64,000 bases of DNA from CAVPDA01 sp963702495 (GTDB taxonomy: Bacteria; Pseudomonadota; Gammaproteobacteria; Burkholderiales; Rhodocyclaceae), in contig CAVPDA010000003.1 in NCBI GenBank assembly GCA_963702495.1, positions 62,001-126,000 of the forward strand, in the 5' to 3' direction. The translations under genes and the position numbers were made by a program. The notes under the pieces were generated by a model. It searched no databases. It was given only the letters and a program-made list of their open reading frames with translations, and was not told the origin of the DNA. Below, piece by piece: positions 12,704-21,847 of this stretch; within the stretch, counting starts at the first letter, position 1; each line of letters opens with the position of its first letter.

Positions 12704-12729
12704 GCTGTTTTATTTCACGAGTCGCGCAA

Positions 12730-14193
12730 ATGGACGAGAAGAATCGTAGGCTCGTACCGCTTTTCGCCGCCCTTGGCGCCCTCGTCGCAATACCGTCGGC
12801 GGCGGAAGAAACGTTCCATGGCGCCCTGGTTCATGTTGCGGCGCACAGTCCAACTGCCATCCCCGGCATCGAGTCCCTTTCGCCATTGCCAACGGTGCTG
12901 GAGATCAAGGACGGCCCGGCACCCATTTCTACCATCGATCTGACGGCGCAGCCCGACGATCTATGGGAGCGCATCCGCAACGGCTTCGCCATGCCAGACC
13001 TGGACAGCGCTCTGGTCGCGAAACAGCAGGCTTATTACCTCAACCATCCGCAATATCTCGCGCGCCTGACCGAGCGCAGCCGTCGCTACCTGCACCATAT
13101 TGTGGAGGAGATCGAGAAGCGAGGCATGCCAATGGAACTGGCCCTGCTGCCGATGGTGGAAAGCGCTTTCAATCCGATGGCCTATTCCCGTGCGCGCGCC
13201 TCGGGCCTGTGGCAGTTCATACCCTCAACCGGGCGCAACTATCAGCTCAAGCAGGACTGGTGGGTCAACCAGCGTCGCGACATCGTCGCCTCCACCAGTG
13301 CAGCACTCGACTACCTCCAGATGATCTACCAGATGCATGGCGACTGGCACTTGGCGCTCGCCTCCTACAACTGGGGGGAGGGCGCCGTCGGGCGAGCCAT
13401 CGATAAGAACCGGGCGAAGGGCCTGCCGACCGACTACGTCAATCTGTCGATGCCGGACGAAACGCGCAACTACGTGCCGAAGCTGCTGGCACTGAAAAAC
13501 ATCGTCGTCCAATCGGAGGTTCTCGGCGTCGGCCTCGCACCGATTCCCAATCAACCGTACTTCGCGACCGTCAAGAAACCCGGCGACATCGACATCGCCC
13601 TCGCCGCGGAACTCGCCGAGATGCCGGTTCGGGAGTTCGTGGCGCTCAATCCCGGTTTCAACCGCCCGGTAGTCACGGGCCAGGCAAAGCTCGTCCTGCC
13701 CGCGGACAAGGTCGAGACTTTCCTGGCAAACCTTGAAGATCATGACAAACCGCTGGTCAGTTGGACCGACTACACCCTCAAGCGCGGCGAGAAGATCGAT
13801 CAGGTGGCCGTACGCTTCGGCTTGAGCGGAAGCAAACTGCGACAGATCAATGGCTTGGGTGCACGCACCAAGCTCGCTGCCGGCCGTACGCTGCTGGTAC
13901 CGAAAGGCGGGGCGCCCGTGGCAGGTGAATCGCTGTTTGCCGCCCTGCCTCCCATTCCCAGCGAACCGGAAGCCCATCCTGCGGCGGACAAGTCCAGAAA
14001 GACAGTCTTGCGTGGGAAGCAGGGCAAGGCAGTCAAGGTGGTCGCCAAGTCGGATTCACGCGGCAAGACGGCCAAGGGCGGCGCGCGCGTCACCAAGGTT
14101 TACGCATCCCCCAAGGCTTCGCGCACAGTCGCCAGGGCCGCCAAGTCCGACGCAAAGAAGGTTGCCGTCAAGAAGGGCGGCTCCCGCTCCTGA
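12730..14193 (+). CDS. mltD: Membrane-bound lytic murein transglycosylase D-like protein
   Basis: The 487-residue protein cleaves peptidoglycan glycan strands. An N-terminal hydrophobic segment precedes a GH23/SLT domain with the catalytic Glu in LPMVESAFNP, then SGLWQFIPSTGR and ALASYNWGEGAVGRAI. Two LysM-like segments follow: a weak one ending AKLVLPAD and a clearer one with YTLKRGEKIDQVAVRFG and LLVPKGG. The last 70 residues are an Ala/Lys-rich basic tail, longer than in E. coli MltD and possibly wall- or DNA-binding by charge. No lipobox is evident. ATG 12730 is chosen from the hydrophobic start and promoter position. Confidence 0.9.
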   Translation: MDEKNRRLVPLFAALGALVAIPSAAEETFHGALVHVAAHSPTAIPGIESLSPLPTVLEIKDGPAPISTIDLTAQPDDLWERIRNGFAMPDLDSALVAKQQAYYLNHPQYLARLTERSRRYLHHIVEEIEKRGMPMELALLPMVESAFNPMAYSRARASGLWQFIPSTGRNYQLKQDWWVNQRRDIVASTSAALDYLQMIYQMHGDWHLALASYNWGEGAVGRAIDKNRAKGLPTDYVNLSMPDETRNYVPKLLALKNIVVQSEVLGVGLAPIPNQPYFATVKKPGDIDIALAAELAEMPVREFVALNPGFNRPVVTGQAKLVLPADKVETFLANLEDHDKPLVSWTDYTLKRGEKIDQVAVRFGLSGSKLRQINGLGARTKLAAGRTLLVPKGGAPVAGESLFAALPPIPSEPEAHPAADKSRKTVLRGKQGKAVKVVAKSDSRGKTAKGGARVTKVYASPKASRTVARAAKSDAKKVAVKKGGSRS

Positions 14194-14199
14194 TCCACG

Positions 14200-14221
14200 T
14201 CCGGCGGCGACTGCCGCCGGA
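14200..14221. terminator. GC-rich hairpin between convergent mltD and ABC ATPase
   Basis: TCCGGCGGC (14200-14208) pairs perfectly with GCCGCCGGA (14213-14221) over a GACT loop. It lies between two convergent genes only 32 bp apart, as expected for a shared terminator, but no T run follows on either strand. Confidence 0.4.
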
Positions 14222-14225
14222 GGCC

Positions 14226-16226
14226 TCATCCTCGATACAGGTGGCACGCCACGACACGGCTGTCCGACAGCCGCGCCGGCGCCGGGTATTCGCGCCTGCA
14301 GGCGTCCATGACCCGCGGACAGCGCGGGTGAAAATGGCAACCGGTCGGAGGATTGGAGGGCGACGGGATATCCCCTTTCAGCCGAATCGTGCGCTGCCCA
14401 AATTCCGCATCGACCGCAGGCACCGCCGCCAGCAGCGCCTCCGTGTAGGGATGCTTCGGCGCGCGCAGTATCTCCTCCACCGCTCCGCTTTCGACGATGC
14501 GGCCGAGGTACATGACCGCCACCTCGTGTGCCAGATAATCGACCACCGCGATGTTGTGGGTAATGAACAGATAGGATAGTCCCAGCCCCTGCTGCAGTTC
14601 CTTGAGCAGGTTGAGGATCTGCGCCTGCACCGAAACATCGAGGGCACTGGTCGGCTCGTCGCACACCAGCAGTCGCGGATTCACGGCGAGGGCGCGCGCA
14701 ATGGCGATGCGCTGACGCTGACCGCCTGAAAACTCATGCGGATAGCGACCGGCCATGTCCGCATCCAGCCCGACCCTGCGCAACAGCGCGGCGACCTGAC
14801 GCTGCCGGTCGGCGGCGTGCACGGCGGCCGCGAGAGCAGCCATACCTTCCTCAATGATGTCACCCACCCGCATGCGCGGATTGAGCGACGCGAACGGATC
14901 CTGGAAAATCATCTGCAGGGATCGGCGCAGCGGTCGCATCGCCGCCCGCGAGCGCAGGACCAGATCCTCGCCGTCGAAGACGACGGCACCGGCGTTTGGC
15001 TCGATCAGGCGCAGGATCGCCTTGCCGGCGGTAGTCTTGCCGCAGCCGGACTCGCCCACCAGCGCCAGCGTCCGTCCCGCTGCAAGCGTGAGGTCGATAC
15101 CGTCCACGGCACGGACATGGCCGTGAACGCGCTTGAGCAGTCCCTTGCGCACCGGGAAATGTACCTTCAGACCGCGCACCTCGAGCAGCGCTTGAGCCTG
15201 CCGCGCCTCGGTTCCGGCGGCAGCGGCACCCGGCGCGAGCGCGGACAGCGGCCGCCGCGCCGCCGGATCGTACAGATGGCAGCGCACGCGGTGGTCGGCG
15301 CTTAGCGCGTGCCACGCCGGCTCTTCGCCGCGACAGCGCTCGAAGGCATGGGCGCAACGCTCGACGAAGCGGCAGCCGGCGAACCGACGCGTCAGAGGCG
15401 GCACGGTACCGGGAATGGTTTCGAGTTGCACACCGCGGCGGTCGGCGCGCGGAAGCGCCGCAAAAAGCTTGTGCGTGTAGGGATGGCAGGCTGCCCGGAA
15501 AAACGGTTCGCGCGGCGCCTCCTCGATCAGGCGTCCGGCATACATGACGCCGACGCGGTGCGCCATGCGCGCAACCACGCCGAGATCGTGGGTGATCAGC
15601 AGCATCCCCATGCCGCGGCTCTCCTGCACCGCGGCCAGCAGGTCCAGCACCTGCGCCTGGATCGTCACATCGAGCGCCGTGGTCGGCTCGTCGGCGATGA
15701 GCAGCTTCGGTTCTCCGGCCAGGGCCATCGCGATCATCACGCGCTGCTTCATGCCCCCCGAAAACTGGAACGGAAACTCCTGCAGCCGGCGCTCCGCATC
15801 TGGAATGCCGACGGAATCGAGCAGCTGCGCCGCCCGCGGGCGGGCATCCCCGCGCAGGCCGGCGTGCCTCGCCAGCACCTCGCCGATCTGCGTCCCGACG
15901 CTGAGGACCGGATTGAGGCTGGTCGCCGGCTCCTGAAAGATCATCGCCATCTGCTGTCCGCGCACCTCCCGCATCCGCGCTTCGGTGAGCGCCAACAGAT
16001 CCTGCCCGTCGAGGCGGACCCCGCCCGAGGCGATGCGACCGGCATCAGGCAGCAGGCGCATCAGGGCCAGCGCGGTCATCGACTTGCCGCAGCCGGATTC
16101 GCCCAGCAGCGAATAGGTCTCGCCGCCATGGACGACGAAGGACACGTCATCCACGGCGCGCAGCGTGCCGCCAGCGGTGTCGATCCAGGCGCCGAGATTG
16201 CTGACTTCGAGTATCGGCCGGGTCAC
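14226..16226 (-). CDS. yejF: Fused ABC transporter ATPase, peptide/nickel importer type (YejF-like)
   Basis: The 666-residue protein contains two complete ABC ATPase domains in tandem, equivalent to DppD plus DppF. The first has Walker A LLGESGCGKS, signature FSGGMKQR and Walker B LLIADEPTTALD; the second has LVGESGCGKTT, FSGGQRQR and LLVCDEPTSALD. Each half ends in the oligopeptide-transporter C-terminal motif with Cys clusters (CRFVERCAHAFERC; CHFHPRCPRVMDAC). It is the last gene of a four-gene operon with a lipoprotein and two permeases, so it powers their import of peptides or similar solutes. The order matches yejABEF. Confidence 0.88.
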   Translation of the reverse strand: MTRPILEVSNLGAWIDTAGGTLRAVDDVSFVVHGGETYSLLGESGCGKSMTALALMRLLPDAGRIASGGVRLDGQDLLALTEARMREVRGQQMAMIFQEPATSLNPVLSVGTQIGEVLARHAGLRGDARPRAAQLLDSVGIPDAERRLQEFPFQFSGGMKQRVMIAMALAGEPKLLIADEPTTALDVTIQAQVLDLLAAVQESRGMGMLLITHDLGVVARMAHRVGVMYAGRLIEEAPREPFFRAACHPYTHKLFAALPRADRRGVQLETIPGTVPPLTRRFAGCRFVERCAHAFERCRGEEPAWHALSADHRVRCHLYDPAARRPLSALAPGAAAAGTEARQAQALLEVRGLKVHFPVRKGLLKRVHGHVRAVDGIDLTLAAGRTLALVGESGCGKTTAGKAILRLIEPNAGAVVFDGEDLVLRSRAAMRPLRRSLQMIFQDPFASLNPRMRVGDIIEEGMAALAAAVHAADRQRQVAALLRRVGLDADMAGRYPHEFSGGQRQRIAIARALAVNPRLLVCDEPTSALDVSVQAQILNLLKELQQGLGLSYLFITHNIAVVDYLAHEVAVMYLGRIVESGAVEEILRAPKHPYTEALLAAVPAVDAEFGQRTIRLKGDIPSPSNPPTGCHFHPRCPRVMDACRREYPAPARLSDSRVVACHLYRG

Positions 16227-16236
16227 GCTGCCTCCC

Positions 16237-17697
16237 TCATGCCGCGGCCATGACCGCCCTGCGCGGGCGCGTCATGACGCGCGGGTCGAACGCATCCCGC
16301 ACCGCATCGGAGAACAGGTTCGCCGCCAGCACCAGCACGAACATGAAAACGAAGGCCGCCGCCAGCGACCACCAGACGACCGGCTCCCGCGACAGCTCCA
16401 TGCGCGCGGTATTGATCATGGTGCCGAAGCTGATGGTGTTCGGATCGACGCCGATGCCGACGTAGGAAAGCACCGCCTCAGCCAGCACCAGCCCGGAGAA
16501 GTCCATCACCACCGCGATCAGCACGATATGCATGACGTTGGGCAGCAGGTGCCGCGCCATGATGCGGGCGTGGGTCACGCCAAACGCCTGGGCCGCCTGC
16601 ACGTACTCCAGTTCGCGCAGCTTCAGCGTTTCCCCGCGCAGCAGCCGGCACAGCCCGGTCCAGGACGTCACGCCGAGGATGAAGCACAGCGCGAGGAGAC
16701 GCGCGTCGGCCCGCTCGGCGGCCGTGGTGAACCACTCGGCATGATTGTCGATGACCACCTGCATCATCAGCACGGCCGCCGCGATGAGCAGCACGCCCGG
16801 AATCGAGTTGAGCGTCGTGTACAGGTACTGGATGACGTCATCCACCCAGCCCCCGAAGTAGCCCGCCATGATGCCCAGTGCCACAGCGAACGGCAGCATG
16901 ACCAGCGTGGTGATGGTGCCGATGACCAACGCCGTGCGGATGCTCTTGAGCGTAAGGTACAGGACATCCTGCCCTACCTTGTCGGTGCCGAAAACGTGGT
17001 AGTTGGCAGCCAGCGCTGCGACCGGGCCGAGCAGCGCCAGCACCACCGCCAGCGTCCACAGTAGTGCGCCCCATGCGATGTCTGTGTCATTGCCGACGAT
17101 CGCCCGCCATGCCGCGCCGGGCGTCGCGCCATGACGGTAGCCGAGCACCAGGCAAAGACCGCCGGCCGCCATCAGCCACAAGACGAAGCCCATCCCCAGC
17201 CCGCGCAAGGCTGTCGTCGCGACATCGGACACCCAGTCGGCCGGGACATCCTTCAGATGTGCACCGCCGTACTTGAGCCGCGGGAAGTCGCGGTACGTCG
17301 TCCCGTCGGAGCGCTCCAGGTTCTCCTTGGCGTAGGAATGGGTGGCGAGCGGCGCCGAATAGGTCTTCTCGGTGCGTGCGCGCAGCCCCGCCGCCAGCGC
17401 ATCGAAGGCCGACACCACTTCCACGGCATAGGCGCCCGCGGCCCTGGCCGCAGCGTTGGTGGGCTGCGCCCCCACCCGATCCAGCCGCGGTCGGTAATGC
17501 AGCGAGTCCAGCAGCCCCACGCAGACGAACAGGGCCAGCACCGTCAGGGCAGCCATGCCGGCGCGCGACTCGCCGACGCGGCGCCAGGCGGACAGCAGGT
17601 GAGCCTGGCGCCGCGTATAAAACGTCGTTGCCACGACCACCGTCGCCAGCAGGAAGATCAGCGCGTCGGTCCACAAGATCACGGGAAGGAAGGGCAT
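16237..17697 (-). CDS. yejE: ABC transporter permease (YejE-like)
   Basis: The 486-residue inner-membrane protein has an N-terminal TM segment, a periplasmic insert of about 120 residues, and a C-terminal BPD_transp_1 permease core with several TM helices and the EAA loop (RELEYVQAAQAFGVTHARIMARHLLPN). It ends DAFDPRVMTRPRR, typical of DppC/YejE permeases. ATG 17697 overlaps the stop of the upstream permease by one base (TGATG), indicating translational coupling. The frame stays open further upstream only as a shadow of that gene. Confidence 0.87.
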   Translation of the reverse strand: MPFLPVILWTDALIFLLATVVVATTFYTRRQAHLLSAWRRVGESRAGMAALTVLALFVCVGLLDSLHYRPRLDRVGAQPTNAAARAAGAYAVEVVSAFDALAAGLRARTEKTYSAPLATHSYAKENLERSDGTTYRDFPRLKYGGAHLKDVPADWVSDVATTALRGLGMGFVLWLMAAGGLCLVLGYRHGATPGAAWRAIVGNDTDIAWGALLWTLAVVLALLGPVAALAANYHVFGTDKVGQDVLYLTLKSIRTALVIGTITTLVMLPFAVALGIMAGYFGGWVDDVIQYLYTTLNSIPGVLLIAAAVLMMQVVIDNHAEWFTTAAERADARLLALCFILGVTSWTGLCRLLRGETLKLRELEYVQAAQAFGVTHARIMARHLLPNVMHIVLIAVVMDFSGLVLAEAVLSYVGIGVDPNTISFGTMINTARMELSREPVVWWSLAAAFVFMFVLVLAANLFSDAVRDAFDPRVMTRPRRAVMAAA

Positions 17698-18674
17698 CAC
17701 TCGAAGCGCACGCGCGGGTTGACCAACGTGTAGGAAACGTCGGTCAGCAGCAGACCGATGATGTAGAGAAGCGAGCCGAGAAATACCATCGCCCGCACCA
17801 CCGCGAAGTCCTGGGCGCTGATGGCATCGATGGTGTAGCTGCCGAGCCCGGGAATGCCGAAAAACGACTCCGTGATCAGGCTGCCCATGAACAACAGCGG
17901 GACCACCACCACGACCCCGGTGAGGATCGGGATCATGGCGTTGCGCAGCACATGCCGGAACAGGACGATCGCCTCCGACAGGCCCTTGGCGCGAGCGGTG
18001 CGAACGTAGTCCTTGCTGATCTCCTCGAGGAAGATGGTGCGGTACCAGCGCGTGCTTGAGCCGATGCCGGCGATCACGCTCACCACCACCGGCAGGAGCA
18101 GGAACTTCGCGCCATCCAGGCCCGCCGCATAGCCGGAGATCGGAACCAGGTTCCATATCTTGCTCACCACGTACTGGCCGCCGATGATGTAGAAAAGGCT
18201 GGAAATGGACATCATCGCCACACACGCCACCACACCCCAGAAGTCGAAATAGGTCGCGCGGAACAGCACCAGCAGCAGCGCGAACGAGACCGTGACGAAC
18301 AATCCCATGACGAACACCGGGAGCGCGATCGCCAGGCTCGGCCCCATGCGCGTCTTGATCTCGTGCGCGATGTCGCGCCCGTCGTCAGCGCGGCCGAAGT
18401 CGAATACGAACATCTTTGCCGACTTGGCAAAGAAGATGGTATCGGTGAGCTTGTTCACGCCCGGCGCCTGCCGATTCCACAGCAGCGGCCGGTCGTACCC
18501 GCGCTCCTCCTTCCACTTCTGGATCGCCTCCGGCGTCACCCGCTTCATGCCCAGTTGCATGCGCGCCATGTCGTCCGGCGTGTTGACGACGAAGAACAGG
18601 GCGAAGGTGATGAGGTTCACACCCAGAAGGATGGGAATGGCATAGAACAGGCGGCGGACGATATAGGCGATCAC
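17697..18674 (-). CDS. yejB: ABC transporter permease (YejB-like)
   Basis: The 325-residue permease begins with the typical TM helix MIAYIVRRLFYAIPILLGVN and carries the binding-protein-dependent permease core with the EAA loop KDYVRTARAKGLSEAIVLFRH. It ends TLVNPRVRFE, typical of DppB/YejB. The start is GTG 18674, overlapping the upstream lipoprotein stop as GTGA. It forms the membrane channel with the downstream YejE-like protein. Confidence 0.87.
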   Translation of the reverse strand: MIAYIVRRLFYAIPILLGVNLITFALFFVVNTPDDMARMQLGMKRVTPEAIQKWKEERGYDRPLLWNRQAPGVNKLTDTIFFAKSAKMFVFDFGRADDGRDIAHEIKTRMGPSLAIALPVFVMGLFVTVSFALLLVLFRATYFDFWGVVACVAMMSISSLFYIIGGQYVVSKIWNLVPISGYAAGLDGAKFLLLPVVVSVIAGIGSSTRWYRTIFLEEISKDYVRTARAKGLSEAIVLFRHVLRNAMIPILTGVVVVVPLLFMGSLITESFFGIPGLGSYTIDAISAQDFAVVRAMVFLGSLLYIIGLLLTDVSYTLVNPRVRFE

Positions 18675-20896
18675 GCCGTCCGCCCTCCGGCCCGTTCGGC
18701 GGCTCCCGCCGGTCCGCGATTCGTTCCCAGTGCCCGCTCGCGCCGGCGATAGGCGCGCATCGCCGGCAGCACTGAGACCACCAGCAGCGCAGCCATCAGC
18801 GCCAGCGGCCACAGCACCGGCCGGTTCCATTCGGCGCGCAACTGCTCCCGCAACCGGGCGTCGATGCGCTGATACTTGAGCGTGTTGTTGCCGACCTTGG
18901 TCGGCTTGCGGTTGGTGAGCCACACATGGTGCAGCGAGTAGTCCTTGGGATGGAAACCCCAGACCCAGGGCGCGTCGCGCCGCAGGATCTCCAGCATGCG
19001 GTCGATGATGGCCTGCCGCTCGGGACTGCTTTCCATCGCCTTCATCTGCTCGAACAGGGCGTCGAACTCCGGATTGGCGTAGTTGGCGGCGTTCTCGCCC
19101 TGGTTTCTCACCTTGCTCTGCGGGCCATAGAGCAGGAAGAGGAAGTTCTCGGGATCCGGGTAATCGGCGTTCCAGCCCCAGTAGAAGAGTTGGGTGTTGC
19201 CCTTGCGCACCTTCTCCTGGAAGCGGTTGTAGTCCGTGCTGCGCACCACCAGTTGCACGTTGATCTTCTGGAATTGCTTGACCAGCCAGTCGATGCGCGA
19301 CTTGGCGCCGACGCCGGCGGACGTCGAGTCCAGGTTGATGACCAGGGGCTCGCCGGTTGTGGCGTCGCGACCGTCCGGATAGCCTGCTTCGGCCAGCAAT
19401 TGACGCGCCGCCTCCACGCTCTTGCGCTGCGGCCGGCCGTCGACCCAGTCGTAGACGCGATTGTCGATGCCGGCGCGGCCCTCCCTGTAGCCGAAGATGC
19501 CGGGCGGGAGCGGACTCTGGGCCGGGATGCCGCGGCCGTTCTGGAAGATCGAAATGAACTCCTCCTGATCGATGGCGATGGCGATGGCCTGGCGCAGCTT
19601 GCGCGTCCGTTCTGCGGTCGCCGGATCGCTGCCGCCCACCACCGGATCGAGCCAGTTGAATCCCATGTAGAAGGTCAACGTCGATACCGAGGTCAAGAGC
19701 TTGATGCCCTGCGCCCTCATGTCGTCGGTGAGCGTCACCTCGCCGCTGCCGGCGACCTGCACCGCCTGGTCGAAGCTGTCCGACGCGATGCCGGAGGCAT
19801 CATAGTAGCCCTGCAGAAACTTGTTCCAGTAGGGTATCTGCTCCTTCTCGCGCGTGAACACCGCCCGGTCAACGAACGGCAGGGCCTGGCCGCAGTCCGC
19901 CAGCAAGCCGGCATCCCCGTCCGCCGCCTCGCCCACGCATGGATAGGTCTCGCCGCGAAAGTTGGGGTTGCGCGTCAGCACCATTCGCGCATTCGGGTTG
20001 TTCTCGGTAAGCATGTAGGGTCCGGTGCCGATGGGGTACCAATCCAGGGTCAGGTTCCTCTCCGCCATGCCGGGCTGGCCGTGGAACTTGTCCGCCTCCC
20101 AGGGCATGGGCGCGAAGAAGGGCATGGTGAGCCAATAGACGAACTGGGGATACTTGCCCTTGATCTTGACGCGGTAGACGTGGCGATCGACCACCTCGAC
20201 ACCGGCAAGGGAAAACCGGCGCAGATCGATCCAGTCGCCGCGCCGCTCGGACGGCAGCCCGTCGTTGTACTGGCGCAGCGCCTCGCTCAATTCCTTCAGG
20301 CCGACGATGTATTCGCTCATCAGGCCGAAGATGGGCGAATGCAGACGCGGATGCGCCAGGCGCTTGATCTCATACACGTAATCCTCGGCGGTGAGTTCAC
20401 GCGTACCCCGATCCTTGAAATCGGAAAGGGCGTAGACGTCGTGCAATGCGTCGCCCGGGAGATCGAGGTAGCGGTAGTTGCCGGAGGCGTCCTTCGCCAG
20501 CGCCGGGTGAGGCGCGAAGAGAATGCCCGGCTTGATGCGAATTTCGTAGATCGTATAAGCGATCCGGGCCGGATCGCCGTCGTCCGCTAGTCGCTCGCCG
20601 CCGGCGCCGAAATACGCGGCCTTGGGCACGGCCACGGCCGTCGCCGGCACCACCTCGTAGGGCCGCTTGAGGTAGTGGTACTGCAGCGGCGGCTCGTAGA
20701 TCTGGGCGGTGAAGGTGATCTCGTCCTCGGAGTAGGATTGCACCGGATCCAGGTGCTTCGGCCGCTCCGTGAAGGCGGAGTAGAGGATGTTCTTGCCGCT
20801 GTCCTGCGCCGGATACGGGTCGTTCCACATCGGGCCGCAGGCGCACAGCAGAAGAATCGTGGAAAGGGCCGAAGCCAGGCGGATGAAATCGCGCAT
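18671..20896 (-). CDS. yejA: Extracellular solute-binding lipoprotein, family 5 (YejA-like)
   Basis: The 741-residue protein is the substrate receptor of the ABC importer. The N-terminus has a lipoprotein signal with a lipobox-like LLLCACG. The body is SBP_bac_5: DWYPIGTGPYMLTENNPNARMVLTRNPNF, LRQAIAIAIDQEEFI and the late WGWNADYPDPENFLFLLYG region. Unusually, after the binding domain there is a C-terminal hydrophobic helix (RPVLWPLALMAALLVVSVLP) followed by Arg-rich sequence, which would anchor the C-terminus in the inner membrane as well. ATG 20896 begins the signal peptide. The gene is divergent from fabI. Confidence 0.85.
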   Translation of the reverse strand: MRDFIRLASALSTILLLCACGPMWNDPYPAQDSGKNILYSAFTERPKHLDPVQSYSEDEITFTAQIYEPPLQYHYLKRPYEVVPATAVAVPKAAYFGAGGERLADDGDPARIAYTIYEIRIKPGILFAPHPALAKDASGNYRYLDLPGDALHDVYALSDFKDRGTRELTAEDYVYEIKRLAHPRLHSPIFGLMSEYIVGLKELSEALRQYNDGLPSERRGDWIDLRRFSLAGVEVVDRHVYRVKIKGKYPQFVYWLTMPFFAPMPWEADKFHGQPGMAERNLTLDWYPIGTGPYMLTENNPNARMVLTRNPNFRGETYPCVGEAADGDAGLLADCGQALPFVDRAVFTREKEQIPYWNKFLQGYYDASGIASDSFDQAVQVAGSGEVTLTDDMRAQGIKLLTSVSTLTFYMGFNWLDPVVGGSDPATAERTRKLRQAIAIAIDQEEFISIFQNGRGIPAQSPLPPGIFGYREGRAGIDNRVYDWVDGRPQRKSVEAARQLLAEAGYPDGRDATTGEPLVINLDSTSAGVGAKSRIDWLVKQFQKINVQLVVRSTDYNRFQEKVRKGNTQLFYWGWNADYPDPENFLFLLYGPQSKVRNQGENAANYANPEFDALFEQMKAMESSPERQAIIDRMLEILRRDAPWVWGFHPKDYSLHHVWLTNRKPTKVGNNTLKYQRIDARLREQLRAEWNRPVLWPLALMAALLVVSVLPAMRAYRRRERALGTNRGPAGAAERAGGRTA

Positions 20897-20962
20897 GGCC
20901 GAAGTGTAGCGGAACAGCGCGCGCCGCGGCATGCGGCGGGGCCGATGATGCGGCGTTTCCGC

Positions 20963-20968
20963 TATAAT
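20963..20968 (+). promoter_or_regulatory. -10 box of the fabI promoter
   Basis: A perfect TATAAT lies 28 bp before the fabI ATG, in the short gap between divergent genes. No good -35 hexamer is seen 17 bp upstream. AGGGGA precedes the start codon as ribosome-binding site. Confidence 0.5.
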
Positions 20969-20996
20969 TGAGCGCACAATTCAGGGGAATCGCGAA

Positions 20997-21794
20997 ATGG
21001 GCTTTCTCGCCGGCAAAAGAATCCTCATTACCGGACTTCTCAGCAACCGCTCCATCGCCTACGGCGTCTCCGGCGCCGCGCACCGCCAGGGTGCGGAGCT
21101 TGCCTTCACTTTCCAGAACGATCGCGTCCGCGATCGTGTGCTGGAAATGGCGCGGGAATTCGGCAGCGAGCTGGTGTTCCCGTGCGACGTCTCGAGCGAC
21201 TCCGAAATCGAGGCGCTGTTCGAGAATCTCGGCAAGCATTGGGACGGACTGGACGGGCTTGTGCATTCCATCGCCTTCGCCCCGCGCGAGGCGCTCGCCG
21301 GCGACTTCCTCGACACCCTGACGCGCGAGGCTTTTCGCACCTCGCAGGACATCAGCGCCTACAGCTTTCCCGCACTGGCCAGGGCTGCTCGCCCGCTGAT
21401 GGAGGGCCGCCGTGCATCGCTGGTGACGCTGTCTTATCTGGGCGCGGTACGTACCATGCCTAATTACAATGTCATGGGAATGGCAAAGGCCAGCCTGGAA
21501 GCTGCGGTACGCTACATGGCAGTCAGCCTCGGGCCCAAGGGCATCCGCGTCAATGCCGTGTCCGCCGGGCCGATCAAGACGCTGGCGGCAGCCGGTATCG
21601 GCAGCTTCGGCAAACTCCTGTCCTATAACGAACGGCACGCTCCTTTGCGCCGCAACGTGACGATCGAGGAAGTGGGCAACGCCTGCGCCTTCCTGCTATC
21701 CGATCTGGCCAGCGGCATTACCGGGGAAGTGATGTACGTGGACGGTGGCTTCAACACCACCGCGCTGGGAAACGCCGACGCCGCCTCCGCCTAG
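20997..21794 (+). CDS. fabI: Enoyl-ACP reductase (NADH)
   Basis: The 265-residue enzyme reduces the trans-2 double bond of enoyl-ACP in the last step of each fatty-acid elongation cycle and is the triclosan target. It begins MGFLAGKRILITGLLSNRSI with the atypical FabI nucleotide-binding motif. The catalytic pair is in YNVMGMAK (Tyr-x6-Lys), and the C-terminal GEVMYVDGGFNT is conserved. Length matches E. coli FabI (262). A TATAAT box and ribosome-binding site precede it. It converges on ppiD. Confidence 0.96.
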   Translation: MGFLAGKRILITGLLSNRSIAYGVSGAAHRQGAELAFTFQNDRVRDRVLEMAREFGSELVFPCDVSSDSEIEALFENLGKHWDGLDGLVHSIAFAPREALAGDFLDTLTREAFRTSQDISAYSFPALARAARPLMEGRRASLVTLSYLGAVRTMPNYNVMGMAKASLEAAVRYMAVSLGPKGIRVNAVSAGPIKTLAAAGIGSFGKLLSYNERHAPLRRNVTIEEVGNACAFLLSDLASGITGEVMYVDGGFNTTALGNADAASA

Positions 21795-21847
21795 CACCCG
21801 CGGCAAGGCGCGGCTCCGGGGCCGGTGCCCTTGCCGGCGTACCCTGC

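Noticed and set aside
21803..21838. Terminator between fabI and ppiD
   Set aside because: CGGCAAGG/CCTTGCCG arms exist but the loop is long and no T run follows, so I did not list it.
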